Shown here: positions 26,150 through 33,540 of the stretch, in pieces | Numbering within the stretch: position 1 is the first letter of the stretch | How the letters are laid out: every line of letters starts with the position of its first letter | Assembly (NCBI GenBank): GCA_944332205.1 | Contig: CALVJN010000017.1 | Coordinates: 1 to 33,540 of the forward strand | Source of the DNA: an uncultured Bacilli bacterium | GTDB lineage: Bacteria; Bacillota_I; Bacilli_A; RF39; UBA660 | DNA: 33,540 bases | Direction: 5' to 3' | Made by a program: the position numbers and the translations under genes | Notes under the pieces: model-generated | Told to the model about the DNA's origin: nothing | What the model saw: only the letters and a program-made list of their open reading frames with translations | The model's database searches: none

Positions 26150-26575
26150 ATGGCAAAGAAAGAAAAAAACATTTATTATGGTACTGGTAGAAGAAAATCA
26201 AGTATTGCAAAAGTTAGATTGATTTCTGGTACTGGGAAAATTACAGTAAATGGAAAAGATGTACATGAATATCTACCTTATGAAACTTTAATTATGAATT
26301 TATCACAACCGCTTGAATTAACTAATACAAAAGAAATTTTCGATGTTAATGTTGATGTTTGTGGTGGTGGTTTTTCAGGGCAAACTGGAGCAATTCGTTT
26401 AGGAATAGCTAAGGCTTTATTAGAATATGATTCTACAACTCCAAAAGATAGTGAAAATAGTTATAGAAAGTTGCTAAAAGCAAATGGACTTATTACTAGG
26501 GATTCTAGAATTAAAGAGCGTAAAAAACCAGGTTTGAAAAAAGCAAGACGTGCACCACAATTCTCAAAACGTTAA
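26150..26575 (+). CDS. rpsI: 30S ribosomal protein S9
   Basis: This 141-residue head protein has a C-terminal tail (ending RRAPQFSKR) that contacts P-site t[19 protein letters not shown], the [19 protein letters not shown] block and [16 protein letters not shown] are diagnostic. GGGAGG precedes the ATG. The operon ends with a terminator 11 bases after its stop. Confidence 0.98.
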   Translation: MAKKEKNIYYGTGRRKSSIAKVRLISGTGKITVNGKDVHEYLPYETLIMNLSQPLELTNTKEIFDVNVDVCGGGFSGQTGAIRLGIAKALLEYDSTTPKDSENSYRKLLKANGLITRDSRIKERKKPGLKKARRAPQFSKR

Positions 26576-26586
26576 TATGTTTATTT

Positions 26587-26609
26587 ACCCAATTTATTTG
26601 GGTTTTTTT
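26587..26609 (+). terminator. Terminator of rplM-rpsI
   Basis: A 6-bp stem (26587-26592 with 26598-26603) with a 5-base loop is followed by a T-run. Confidence 0.8.
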
Positions 26610-26614
26610 ATTAT

Positions 26615-26640
26615 AAAAAAGGCTTTAATAAGCCTTTTCG
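26615..26640 (-). terminator. Bidirectional terminator between convergent genes
   Basis: A 9-bp stem (26617-26625 with 26630-26638) has an A-run on the left and T-run on the right, with a TAAT loop. It begins directly after the stop codon of the minus-strand microprotein gene, which it probably ends, and backs up the rpsI terminator. Confidence 0.8.
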
Positions 26641-26781
26641 TTAGCGACAATTATTTCTTGAGTCACAATTTCTAAATAAACATATTATAATAAATACTAC
26701 TATTATAATCCATAACCAACTATAGTTATTATTGTTTTGACATCCCCAGTAAATTGGACAACCATATTCAAATCCGTACAT
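26641..26781 (-). CDS. 46-residue cysteine-containing membrane microprotein
   Basis: A small gene with all signals in place: AAAGGAG eight bases before the ATG, a TATAAT upstream at 26807-26802, and a terminator at its stop. The product has a short Gly/Tyr/Cys/Asn-rich head (MYGFEYGCPIYWGCQNNNN), one membrane segment at residues 22-36 (WLWIIIVVFIIICLF), and a tail RNCDSRNNCR. Cys residues are at 8, 14, 34, 39 and 45. The layout recalls YjcZ-like and other tiny Gram-positive membrane proteins of unknown role. Homology is not shown. Confidence 0.75.
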   Translation of the reverse strand: MYGFEYGCPIYWGCQNNNNYSWLWIIIVVFIIICLFRNCDSRNNCR

Positions 26782-26801
26782 AAGATATCTCCTTTCTATG
26801 T

Positions 26802-26807
26802 ATTATA
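26802..26807 (-). promoter_or_regulatory. -10 box of the microprotein gene
   Basis: TATAAT on the minus strand lies about 20 bases upstream of the start codon. The DNA further upstream is an A/T tract without a clear -35 box. Confidence 0.5.
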
Positions 26808-26892
26808 TTTTATTTTTTTATTTTGGTAATAATAATTACCTATTTTTTATTGTTATTTTTGTTATTATTTTTCATATATTGTAGTGATATTT

Positions 26893-27573
26893 ATGTTAAA
26901 AGTTAAATTTAAATTTTTTTTAGTCGTTATATTGGTATTAATTATTTTAATTATTGATAAATCTGTTGCTATATCACATATTGATGAATTTCCATTATTG
27001 GGGAAAGTTATATTTATTGATGCAGGACATGGAGGACGTGATCCAGGTGTAGTATATGGAAATGTTTATGAAAAAGATATTAATTTGGAAATTTCAAAGT
27101 TGTTAGAAGAAAAACTATCTTTGAAAGGTGCAACTGTATTTTTAACTAGAGATAGTGATATAGATCATTCTAGTATTTATGATGCACACAAAAAAAGAGG
27201 TGATTTATATCGTCGAATTAAAATGATAGATGATAATTATTTAAAAGTTGATATTTATTTATCTATTCATATTAATTGGTATAAGGATTCTTATTACAAA
27301 GGAGCAGAAGTTTTATATTATGATGGTAATAAATTTAATAAAGTTTTAGCATCAAGTATTCAAGAAAGCCTAAAAATTAATACTTCGACAAACAGAGAAA
27401 TAACAACTACAAATCTTTATATGTATAAGTATATTAATACTCCTGGAGTACTTATAGAGTGTGGATTTTTATCTAATTATCAGGAAAGAAAATTATTACA
27501 AGATAAAGCATATCAAGAAATTCTTGCAAATAGTATAACGTATGGCGTTATTGAATATTTTAATAATATTTAG
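26893..27573 (+). CDS. N-acetylmuramoyl-L-alanine amidase (Amidase_3, CwlD-like)
   Basis: This 226-residue enzyme cuts the bond between muramic acid and the peptide stem of peptidoglycan. The ATG at 26893 is chosen because GTGAT lies just upstream; a GTG at 26884 overlaps that site. A signal anchor covers residues 8-28. The zinc ligands are His46 (DAGHGGRDPG), Glu60 and His126 (SIHINW), and the catalytic Glu is Glu189 in LIECGFLSN. There are no extra wall-binding repeats, as in CwlD, which acts on the spore cortex in spore formers. Whether this organism sporulates is not shown. Confidence 0.92.
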   Translation: MLKVKFKFFLVVILVLIILIIDKSVAISHIDEFPLLGKVIFIDAGHGGRDPGVVYGNVYEKDINLEISKLLEEKLSLKGATVFLTRDSDIDHSSIYDAHKKRGDLYRRIKMIDDNYLKVDIYLSIHINWYKDSYYKGAEVLYYDGNKFNKVLASSIQESLKINTSTNREITTTNLYMYKYINTPGVLIECGFLSNYQERKLLQDKAYQEILANSITYGVIEYFNNI

Positions 27574-27625
27574 GATTTTTTAATTTTATGAATAAAAATA
27601 CTATTAGTGATGGTAAGGAGATTAT

Positions 27626-27910
27626 ATGAAAAGAATTACATTAATAATAGTATTTTTAATTAGCTTTTTTTTATCTGAGAAAGTTTTAGCTAGAGAAGCT
27701 ATGTTTTCTTCTTCGGAAAGTTTAAATTCAATTTCTTATGTTAAGCATGATGGACATTATTATTATTTTAGGAATGCAAAGGCTATTAGAAATGTTTTAA
27801 ATAGTAATATAGCTTATTGTATTGAACCCTTTGCTACTTTAATTGATGGAACTAATTATACAGGATTTATTGAATATGATAGTATTTTTAATTTATCAAA
27901 GGAGCGATAA
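27626..27910 (+). pseudogene. Truncated thioester-domain surface adhesin
   Basis: This 94-codon remnant starts with a signal peptide (residues 1-22) and AAGGAG before the ATG. It then enters a thioester (TED) domain: Cys65 in AYCIEP is the residue expected to form the internal thioester, followed by GTNYTGFIEYDSIFNLSKER. In TED proteins this last part runs on into a helix, usually with Trp and Ile and then a YGY motif. Here a TAA interrupts it, and the next codons (QRLF) still resemble the family before homology is lost. The Gln of the thioester and the wall anchor are missing, so the gene is probably dead. Confidence 0.65.
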
Positions 27911-28246
27911 CAAAGGTTATTTGAAACTCCTAGGAAAGTTGATAAACAACTAACTTTCATAATAATACCATAATTTTAATGTTCTTCCAATAGTTTTATG
28001 CAAATTTATTAATGTAAATGATGTAATTTAGTCTAAATTAATTTTATGAGTCAATGTAAAATTTAGTAAAAAAGTTCCACTTTCTAGAAAAAGAACACTA
28101 TATTTATATTTGTGAAACAAGAACCCAAAATTGGCTATATAATATTACAAAAAAGTAATTTAGCATTGATACTAAATTCTATATTTCAAATTGAGGAAAT
28201 GGGTCAGAAATTGATAATTCTCATTTTTTTCGGTTCTACTATGCTA
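27911..28246. other. Remnant tract behind the broken adhesin gene
   Basis: About 340 bases without an intact gene. A plus-strand frame at about 28191-28270 reads EEMGQKLIILIFFGSTMLLK and could be the eroded C-terminal membrane anchor of the adhesin, but no LPxTG sorting motif is seen. The boundary with the defence-like island falls here. Confidence 0.35.
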
Positions 28247-28267
28247 CTAAAAAATAGCAAACTATTT
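28247..28267 (-). terminator. Terminator of the three-gene minus-strand operon
   Basis: On the minus strand AAATAG (28267-28262), loop TTTG, and CTATTT (28257-28252) are followed by more T residues. The 5' arm contains the TAG stop codon of the last gene. Confidence 0.65.
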
Positions 28268-28804
28268 TAAAAATTTTTTTCCAATTTTATAATATGTTTC
28301 AATAATCTCATTTTTTAAATCAATAAAATCACTATAATCAATTATATTATTGTTTAATAGTGCTGAATTAATTAAATTGTTATCATGTAATTCTCTTAAG
28401 CTGTTAAGTTTTTTCGTAATTTCTTTATTACTTTCTTCACTAATACATTTCATAATAGGAGTTATAATATTTTTTTCTGAAATTATTTTTTTATTAAATT
28501 CTACTATCAATTTTTGAGATTCTAATTTTCTTTTGTTTAAATTCAGTTCACTATTGTTTTTTAAACTTTCTAACTTAGATATTTCAGTTTCAATAATTTC
28601 ATTTAGATTGTCAGTTCTTTGCGGAATATTTATTAATTTATACCAAGATAGATTATAATCATTTAATTTGTCTTTTTTTTGCCTTGACTTTTCAAATATA
28701 AAGAAAAGTATAACTGCACCAACATTTATTGTTGCAATTACGATATTTACTATTTCTACCCAACTGATTTTATCATTAATAACACAATTAACTACTTCGT
28801 TCAT
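28262..28804 (-). CDS. Membrane-anchored coiled-coil protein, third gene of STAS/ATPase operon
   Basis: This 180-residue protein has one membrane segment at about residues 16-38 (IVNIVIATINVGAVILFFIF). A long Lys/Glu/Asn-rich helical part follows (about 60-175), predicted to form coiled coil in the cytoplasm. No enzymatic motif is seen and I do not recognise a family. AGGTAAAT inside the end of the preceding gene serves as binding site, and only two bases separate the genes, so the protein should be made together with the DUF4325-like protein. It could be the membrane effector or sensor of the system (inference). Confidence 0.75.
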   Translation of the reverse strand: MNEVVNCVINDKISWVEIVNIVIATINVGAVILFFIFEKSRQKKDKLNDYNLSWYKLINIPQRTDNLNEIIETEISKLESLKNNSELNLNKRKLESQKLIVEFNKKIISEKNIITPIMKCISEESNKEITKKLNSLRELHDNNLINSALLNNNIIDYSDFIDLKNEIIETYYKIGKKFLK

Positions 28805-28806
28805 AT

Positions 28807-29136
28807 TTACCTCATAACATCAATGTTGTTTAATGCGTCATTAATTCCATCAGTAATGCTAATAAATGCATTTTCATTACAATCAAATTCATACTTTTCT
28901 AAAAATTTTTCTTTTGTTTTAAAATATCTAACGCTTTTTCCAAATGCACCTAAGAAAAATGATGGGTTAATAGATACAATATTTTTGGGAATAATAATTA
29001 TATATTGGTGTTGATCTATATCTAAAGTATCTATTGAAAATTTTTTTCTTTGCGTGTCACCTAAATCTCGTCCTGATAAAACTAATAAATCATTGATTTT
29101 TTTGATTCCTTTTGTGATTTCAATATTTTTTCTCAT
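28807..29136 (-). CDS. STAS-like protein of the DUF4325 type
   Basis: This 109-residue protein has a short N-terminal part with LVLSGRDLGDTQR, then an alternating strand-helix pattern. The conserved-looking block SFFLGAFGKSVRYFKTKEKF (about residues 59-78) and an ending of the form ITDGINDAL both fit DUF4325, a STAS-like domain often found beside GHKL ATPases. It probably acts as binding partner or switch of the ATPase encoded just upstream, by analogy with anti-sigma/anti-anti-sigma pairs. AGGAGG lies in the 3' end of the ATPase gene. The usual phosphorylatable Ser cannot be assigned with confidence. Confidence 0.75.
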   Translation of the reverse strand: MRKNIEITKGIKKINDLLVLSGRDLGDTQRKKFSIDTLDIDQHQYIIIIPKNIVSINPSFFLGAFGKSVRYFKTKEKFLEKYEFDCNENAFISITDGINDALNNIDVMR

Positions 29137-30417
29137 TTATTTTTCCTCCTTAATTTTTTTTAAATATTCCTTATCTACATAAAATTCACATGATATTATT
29201 GTTCCTGGAAATTTGTTATTTAAAAGTTTTACATACTTTTCATCGGGTCTTTTATTTAAATCATTGGTTTTGTTAAATGCGATTACTTTGGTTCCTTTTC
29301 TTTCTTTACTATCTTTTAAAGTATATGTTCCATCAAATAAAATATGTGTATGTCCAGATAAAATAATCATCTTAGGAATTTCATTGTTTATAGTTTTTCC
29401 TAATTCTGTAAAGCTTTCAATAAATTTTATTGTTCCAGTACCTCTATCATTGTCATCTGTTTTTTTTCTACTTATCATCCATTGTAATGCAAAGACTGTC
29501 CATGAACTTTCTTCGTTCCAACCAAAATCAAATAATTTTTCATGATATTTTGTTTGATTTTCTAGTTTCTTTTTTGTTTTATCACTGATAGTATTATATT
29601 TTAAACTTTCATATATAGTATCTCCTAAACTAATAAAAGTTAATTTCCCTTTAGGTACTTTTTCACTTTTTACATTCTTGCTAAAATGACCACTAACATA
29701 CCAAATACCGTTTTCTCCACAATGTTGATTGGCATTATCAATTATTTCACCAACTAATTTATTGAAATGGTTTACACCTTCATCGTTTAAGACAAACCCA
29801 CTAGTCTTTAGACAGTTATTATAATACTCGATAACTTTATTTGTCATTAAGTTTGTATCTTTTTCATACGCAAAAGGATCTAATCTTCTTACATCCGGGC
29901 TCTCAACCTTACTTATTCCTAAATGTTTAATTAAACCGCTATTTAAAAATATTTCGATGGCTGATTCGGATTTGGGATAATTTCCTGCTAGGCCTATTTT
30001 TAAACCAATCTTTTTTCTGAGTTCTAATCCATTTAAAACGATAATATCCGTAACTAATGAAGCATCTAATCCTAGCATCTCACAATTTGAATAATCAAAA
30101 TATATTTTTTTGATTTTCCAATTAAATATGGCAGAATTAATTTGTTTTAAAATGTTTATAGTTTCATTTGCATTTTCTATAAAACAAAATGCCTTTGGAA
30201 TAGAAATTATAACTTTATCTTTTATTTTTACAGGTTTTGCATAAAATTTATTTGTATTTAATATATTTAAAACTTTATTTTGAATTTTCTTTTTCTTTTT
30301 TTTAGTTGGTGCCATTATATTACGAAATGGATTATATGTTTTATTCTTTCTTTTTATTTTATTTCTTTCTATTTTTTTGCATCGATTTTTTTCAAAATCA
30401 ATTTTATTTCTGCCCAA
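29137..30417 (-). CDS. STAS-like plus GHKL (HSP90-type) ATPase protein
   Basis: This 426-residue protein has a very basic N-terminal tail (about 1-56, with a run of six Lys). A STAS-like domain follows (about 60-170; IKKIYFDYSNCEMLGLDASL), then a GHKL ATPase domain (about 195-415). The N-box reads EIIDNANQH (Glu224, Asn228, His232), the G1-like site SLGD (Asp266) and the glycine-rich lid DRGTGT (about 325-330). The last strand is FPGTIISCEF. The start is uncertain: TTG at 30417 follows GAGGTGGTGATT, while an in-frame GTG at 30429 overlaps that site. It is the first gene of a tight three-gene operon and is probably the ATP-dependent sensor or switch. Confidence 0.8.
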   Translation of the reverse strand: MGRNKIDFEKNRCKKIERNKIKRKNKTYNPFRNIMAPTKKKKKKIQNKVLNILNTNKFYAKPVKIKDKVIISIPKAFCFIENANETINILKQINSAIFNWKIKKIYFDYSNCEMLGLDASLVTDIIVLNGLELRKKIGLKIGLAGNYPKSESAIEIFLNSGLIKHLGISKVESPDVRRLDPFAYEKDTNLMTNKVIEYYNNCLKTSGFVLNDEGVNHFNKLVGEIIDNANQHCGENGIWYVSGHFSKNVKSEKVPKGKLTFISLGDTIYESLKYNTISDKTKKKLENQTKYHEKLFDFGWNEESSWTVFALQWMISRKKTDDNDRGTGTIKFIESFTELGKTINNEIPKMIILSGHTHILFDGTYTLKDSKERKGTKVIAFNKTNDLNKRPDEKYVKLLNNKFPGTIISCEFYVDKEYLKKIKEEK

Positions 30418-30443
30418 AGGAATCACCACCTCTCATTTAAGAT

Positions 30444-30452
30444 ATTATATCA
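30444..30452 (-). promoter_or_regulatory. Extended -10 promoter of the STAS/ATPase operon
   Basis: On the minus strand TG, one base, TATAAT (30449-30444) lies about 27 bases before the TTG start. No -35 box is seen. It faces away from the restriction-gene promoter 50 bases off. Confidence 0.6.
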
Positions 30453-30498
30453 TCTTTTACCATTTTTTGTATATTCTCATTAATTTAAAGTAATTTTA

Positions 30499-30507
30499 TG
30501 TTAAAAT
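30499..30507 (+). promoter_or_regulatory. Extended -10 promoter of the restriction gene
   Basis: TG, one base, TAAAAT at 30502-30507, with a predicted start near 30514, lies 24 bases before the ATG. There is no good -35 box, which would suit modest expression. Confidence 0.5.
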
Positions 30508-30537
30508 ATAAATGTAATTAATCTTTGGAGGTGCACT

Positions 30538-32511
30538 ATGGCATTTAAATCATATAGTTGGTCTATAGGGACTACTAGTTTTAGAACGAGTCAATTAAAT
30601 TATAAAATAGAAAGACAATTACAATTATTAAAAGAATTTTGGAATAATAATCCTAATGCAGAATGGAATAATGACACACAAGAAAAATATTATAATTATT
30701 TAAAAGAAAATAACTTTTTGGATGGAGAAGCAAAAATTCCAGATAAAGATGCAAGAGAAAAAACATCTGGTTTAGCTGATATAGGCGTTTTAACTAGAGA
30801 TAGAAAATTAACTGAAGTTGGATCTAATATTGAACGATTATTATATAAGCCAATGAATAAAAATAATATATTTATGATTTCTGAAGATAGTTATAAATAT
30901 TTATTGCAATTTTTAAAATTACAAATTAATAATGATGATATTAAAATAAAACCATTTATAGCACTTATTTATATGATTGAAAATTTAGATTACTTATCTT
31001 ATGATGAATTTACTTATTTACTTCCACTTTGCAAAAATAAATATGATGTCACCAAAATGGTTCAAACAATAAAAAATGCTGAAAGATCTGGAGTTTCTAT
31101 TGATGAAATTATTACAACAAAAATATTTGAAATGAACAATTATGTACAAGCTTTATATTATTTTAGTAAAGAATATCCTGTAACAGAGGAAACATTTGAA
31201 AAAATAGGATTAAATAGAAAAAGCAAAACATACGACAGACCTTATAATGCTATTTATCATACTTTAGTTGATTTAGTATTTCATTTAAAGCATGAAAGTT
31301 TTGATGATAGACTTCTAAAATATAAAGAATTATTTGATGAATGTAAAAAAATATCAGGAAATGCTAGAATGTTATGGCAAGATTATTTATTCATGGGATA
31401 TAGGATAAATAAAATTGATGAAGAATTTGATAAGAGGTTTAAAGAACTTGATATTAGTTTGACTAAAAATATAATTGATTTTAAAAAGGAATTTTTTATT
31501 AAATTACATTTATTTAAATGGAAAGTAAATTTGAAAGATTTTTTTGATTTAAATAAACGATATTTTTCATTAACGGACATTATAAAATTTGAGGATGAGA
31601 AGATAGAATTAGATATATTGCCAAAATACTATTTTAAAAATATAATTGATGATTTGCTTAATGAAAAGTTGTTAGAAGATAATGATTATTTAAATAAATT
31701 TTATTCAGATATCCCAATAGAAAATATTTCACCATACTATAATATTAATATAGATGATGTAATTAATAATATTAATGAGGAATTAGGAACAAATTTAACA
31801 GTTAATAACATTAATACATATATTAAGGATGAAAAATTAAAGAGCTTTAATGAGTTAATAGATAATAAATTTAAAACAACTGATTTAATTAGAATATTAG
31901 AGCAAATAAAAAATAGAAATGATGAAGAACTAAATTCATATATTACAGATGATGCAAATATACCAACAATTTTTGAGTACATACTTGGAATAGCTTGGTA
32001 TAGAATTAGTGGAAAAAAAGGAAACATTTTAGACTATATGAATTTAAGTTTAGATGCCAACTTCTTGCCAAAGACACATGCTGGTGGCGGAATGGCAGAC
32101 ATTGTATATAAGTATGATAAGGATACATACCCCAAACATGATTTATTAATTGAAGCAACGATATCTGGCTCTACTGGTCAAAGAGTTATGGAAATGGAAC
32201 CTGTTTCTAGACATCTTGGTGAAAATATAAAACTTACTGATAATTTAAATGATTATGCTTTATTTATTGCACCTAATTTGGAAGAAAGGATAATCTTAGA
32301 TTTTAGAAATATGAAAACAAGATTTTATCCAAAAGGAAATGGCGAATTTATTGAAGGCTTAAAAATTATACCAATTGATATTGATATACTGAAAAAGATA
32401 CTTGAAAAAAATATGGATTATAATGAAATATATAAATGGTTTGATAAGGCATTTAAATCAAACGTCCCTGATCCTATTTGGTATAGAGAAGAAATTTTTG
32501 AAAATATATAA
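30538..32511 (+). CDS. AlwI-family type II restriction endonuclease
   Basis: This 657-residue protein matches the AlwI family of type IIS enzymes in layout. The N-terminus (SYSWSIGTTSFRT, then QLQLLKEFW) and a long helical recognition part are followed by the C-terminal nuclease region with FLPKTHAGGGMADIVYKY and LLIEATIS. Asp521 and Glu539-x-Thr541 are candidate residues of a PD-(D/E)XK-type site (inference). AlwI itself reads GGATC, and the enzyme here need not have the same target. GGAGG precedes the ATG. A terminator follows, then the methyltransferase gene, so both could be expressed separately. Confidence 0.82.
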   Translation: MAFKSYSWSIGTTSFRTSQLNYKIERQLQLLKEFWNNNPNAEWNNDTQEKYYNYLKENNFLDGEAKIPDKDAREKTSGLADIGVLTRDRKLTEVGSNIERLLYKPMNKNNIFMISEDSYKYLLQFLKLQINNDDIKIKPFIALIYMIENLDYLSYDEFTYLLPLCKNKYDVTKMVQTIKNAERSGVSIDEIITTKIFEMNNYVQALYYFSKEYPVTEETFEKIGLNRKSKTYDRPYNAIYHTLVDLVFHLKHESFDDRLLKYKELFDECKKISGNARMLWQDYLFMGYRINKIDEEFDKRFKELDISLTKNIIDFKKEFFIKLHLFKWKVNLKDFFDLNKRYFSLTDIIKFEDEKIELDILPKYYFKNIIDDLLNEKLLEDNDYLNKFYSDIPIENISPYYNINIDDVINNINEELGTNLTVNNINTYIKDEKLKSFNELIDNKFKTTDLIRILEQIKNRNDEELNSYITDDANIPTIFEYILGIAWYRISGKKGNILDYMNLSLDANFLPKTHAGGGMADIVYKYDKDTYPKHDLLIEATISGSTGQRVMEMEPVSRHLGENIKLTDNLNDYALFIAPNLEERIILDFRNMKTRFYPKGNGEFIEGLKIIPIDIDILKKILEKNMDYNEIYKWFDKAFKSNVPDPIWYREEIFENI

Positions 32512-32539
32512 AAGATAGTTGTGAATCTATCTTTTTTTT
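32511..32539 (+). terminator. Terminator of the restriction gene
   Basis: An 8-bp perfect stem (32511-32518 with 32527-32534) with an 8-base loop is followed by T residues to 32539. It starts right after the stop codon, and its T-tract touches the next promoter. Confidence 0.8.
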
Positions 32540-32547
32540 GATATAAT
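32539..32547 (+). promoter_or_regulatory. Extended -10 promoter of the methyltransferase gene
   Basis: TG, one base, TATAAT at 32542-32547. Its first T is the last T of the terminator tract. The predicted start near 32554 leaves about 40 bases of leader. Confidence 0.65.
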
Positions 32548-32593
32548 TATATAAGAAAATACGATGCCGAAAATGGAAATGGAGATGTAAAAT

Positions 32594-33540
32594 GTGAAAA
32601 CAATTTCGATTAATAATAGAAGATATATAGGTAGCAAAGCACGGATGATTGATTTTATTGAAAATACTATAAAAAAAGAAAAAATTGAATTTTCTTCATT
32701 TTTTGATTTATTCGGTGGAACTGGCATAGTTGGTGATTTTTTTAATAATCAAAAAACTAAAATATATGTTAATGATTTGTTGAAATCTAACTATTTATCT
32801 TATCTATCATGGTTTGGCAATGAAAAAATAGATAAAAACAAAATAAAATTGTATATAGAAAAATATAATTCACTTTCTGACTTAGAAGAAAACTATTTTT
32901 CAATTAATTTTAGCGATACTTATTTTAGTAAAGATAATTGTAAAAAGATTGGTTATATAAGAGAAGATATTGAAACTAATTATCTTTCTAATAACTTAAA
33001 TACAAGGGAAAGAGCAATACTTATAACATCTTTATTGTATGCAATGGACAAAATTGCAAATACAGTTGGACATTATGACGCATATAGAAAAAATGGAGAT
33101 TTAGATAAAAAGTTAGAATTATGCATGCTTGATTTAAAATCTAATACAAATAATAAAAATAATAAAGTTTTCAACGAAGATGCTAATGAATTAGTTAAAA
33201 ATATAAAAGCAGATGTTGTTTATATAGATCCACCATATAATTCAAGACAATATTCTGATGCATATCATTTATTAGAAAATGTTGCAATGTGGGAAAAAAA
33301 TGAAGTACATGGTGTTGCTAAAAAAATGGAGAGAAATGGAATAAAGAGTAAATATTGTTCCGTATCGGCTCCACTTGCTTTTAAAGACTTAATTGAAAAT
33401 ATAAATGCGAAATATATAATTGTTTCGTATAACAATATGGGTGCTAAAGGAGCTGGCAGATCACAAGCAAAAATTAGTGATGAAGATATTATTAATACTT
33501 TGAGAATGAAAGGTAAAGTCAAAGTATATGAAACTGATTT
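32594..33540 (+). CDS. D12-class N6-adenine DNA methyltransferase, partial
   Basis: The frame is open from GTG at 32594 to the end of the window (315 codons, 3' end missing). GGAG lies nine bases upstream, and an in-frame TAA at 32588 excludes an earlier start. The product begins with an RRYIGSKARMIDFI motif typical of Dam/D12 enzymes. It has the S-adenosylmethionine motif FGGTG at residues 40-44 and the catalytic DPPY at 212-215 followed by NSRQYSDAYHLLEN. It would protect the host target of the neighbouring endonuclease by N6-adenine methylation. AlwI-type sites are asymmetric, so a second methylase or domain may lie downstream. Confidence 0.88.
   Translation, partial: MKTISINNRRYIGSKARMIDFIENTIKKEKIEFSSFFDLFGGTGIVGDFFNNQKTKIYVNDLLKSNYLSYLSWFGNEKIDKNKIKLYIEKYNSLSDLEENYFSINFSDTYFSKDNCKKIGYIREDIETNYLSNNLNTRERAILITSLLYAMDKIANTVGHYDAYRKNGDLDKKLELCMLDLKSNTNNKNNKVFNEDANELVKNIKADVVYIDPPYNSRQYSDAYHLLENVAMWEKNEVHGVAKKMERNGIKSKYCSVSAPLAFKDLIENINAKYIIVSYNNMGAKGAGRSQAKISDEDIINTLRMKGKVKVYETD

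Noticed and set aside
28823-29545. Plus-strand frames inside the STAS/ATPase operon
   Set aside because: They are antisense shadows of well-supported minus-strand genes and have no binding sites.
32527-33522. Minus-strand frames over the right edge
   Set aside because: They lie opposite the continuous methyltransferase frame with FGGTG and DPPY motifs.

Overview
The window comes from a low-GC, Firmicutes-type (Bacilli or Mollicutes-related) genome, probably an uncultured host-associated lineage. The signs are very AT-rich DNA, strong AGGAGG-type ribosome binding sites, a Bacillus-like S10-spc-alpha ribosomal cluster and zinc-binding S14. TGA is used as a stop codon (secY and map end in TGA with the next gene starting at once), so the code is the standard bacterial one and not the Mycoplasma one. 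An Amidase_3 gene suggests a cell wall. I cannot name the species.

Left part (1-5900): a small DUF378-type membrane protein on the minus strand, then a group of cell-surface genes on the plus strand. These are a LolA/GerS-like lipoprotein, a membrane-anchored protein with a possible degenerate thioredoxin fold, an S41 (CtpA-type) processing protease and a pseudopilin. Next come a decayed gene end, a small possible PH-domain protein, and about 1.1 kb without intact genes. That tract holds a strong hairpin and a badly frameshifted minus-strand gene.

Central part (5879-20084): one long co-directional cluster. It starts from an extended -10 promoter and a 118-nt leader: rpsJ, rplC, rplD, rplW, rplB, rpsS, rplV, rpsC, rplP, rpmC, rpsQ, rplN, rplX, rplE, rpsZ, rpsH, rplF, rplR, rpsE, rplO, secY, adk, map, infA, rpmJ, rpsM, rpsK, rpoA, rplQ, and a strong terminator. 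rpmD (L30) is missing between rpsE and rplO. Several starts were moved to the codon behind the ribosome binding site, including TTG starts for map and truA.

Next (20085-26609): an anchored protein of unknown function and a short-chain dehydrogenase. They are followed by the position where Bacilli carry ecfA1-ecfA2-ecfT-truA-rplM-rpsI. The three ECF-transporter genes are present and translationally coupled, but both ATPases have lost most catalytic motifs. rplM has a good sigma-A promoter and a pseudoknot-capable leader.

Right part (26610-33540): a 46-codon cysteine-containing membrane microprotein on the minus strand, an N-acetylmuramoyl-L-alanine amidase, and a broken thioester-domain adhesin. 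Then comes a probable defence island. It has a tight minus-strand three-gene operon (STAS-like plus GHKL ATPase, a DUF4325-type STAS-like protein, and a membrane/coiled-coil protein). Divergent from it are an AlwI-family restriction endonuclease and a D12-class adenine methyltransferase that runs off the right edge. The three-gene operon is the best candidate for an undescribed system. No rRNA, tRNA, CRISPR array or insertion sequence was seen.
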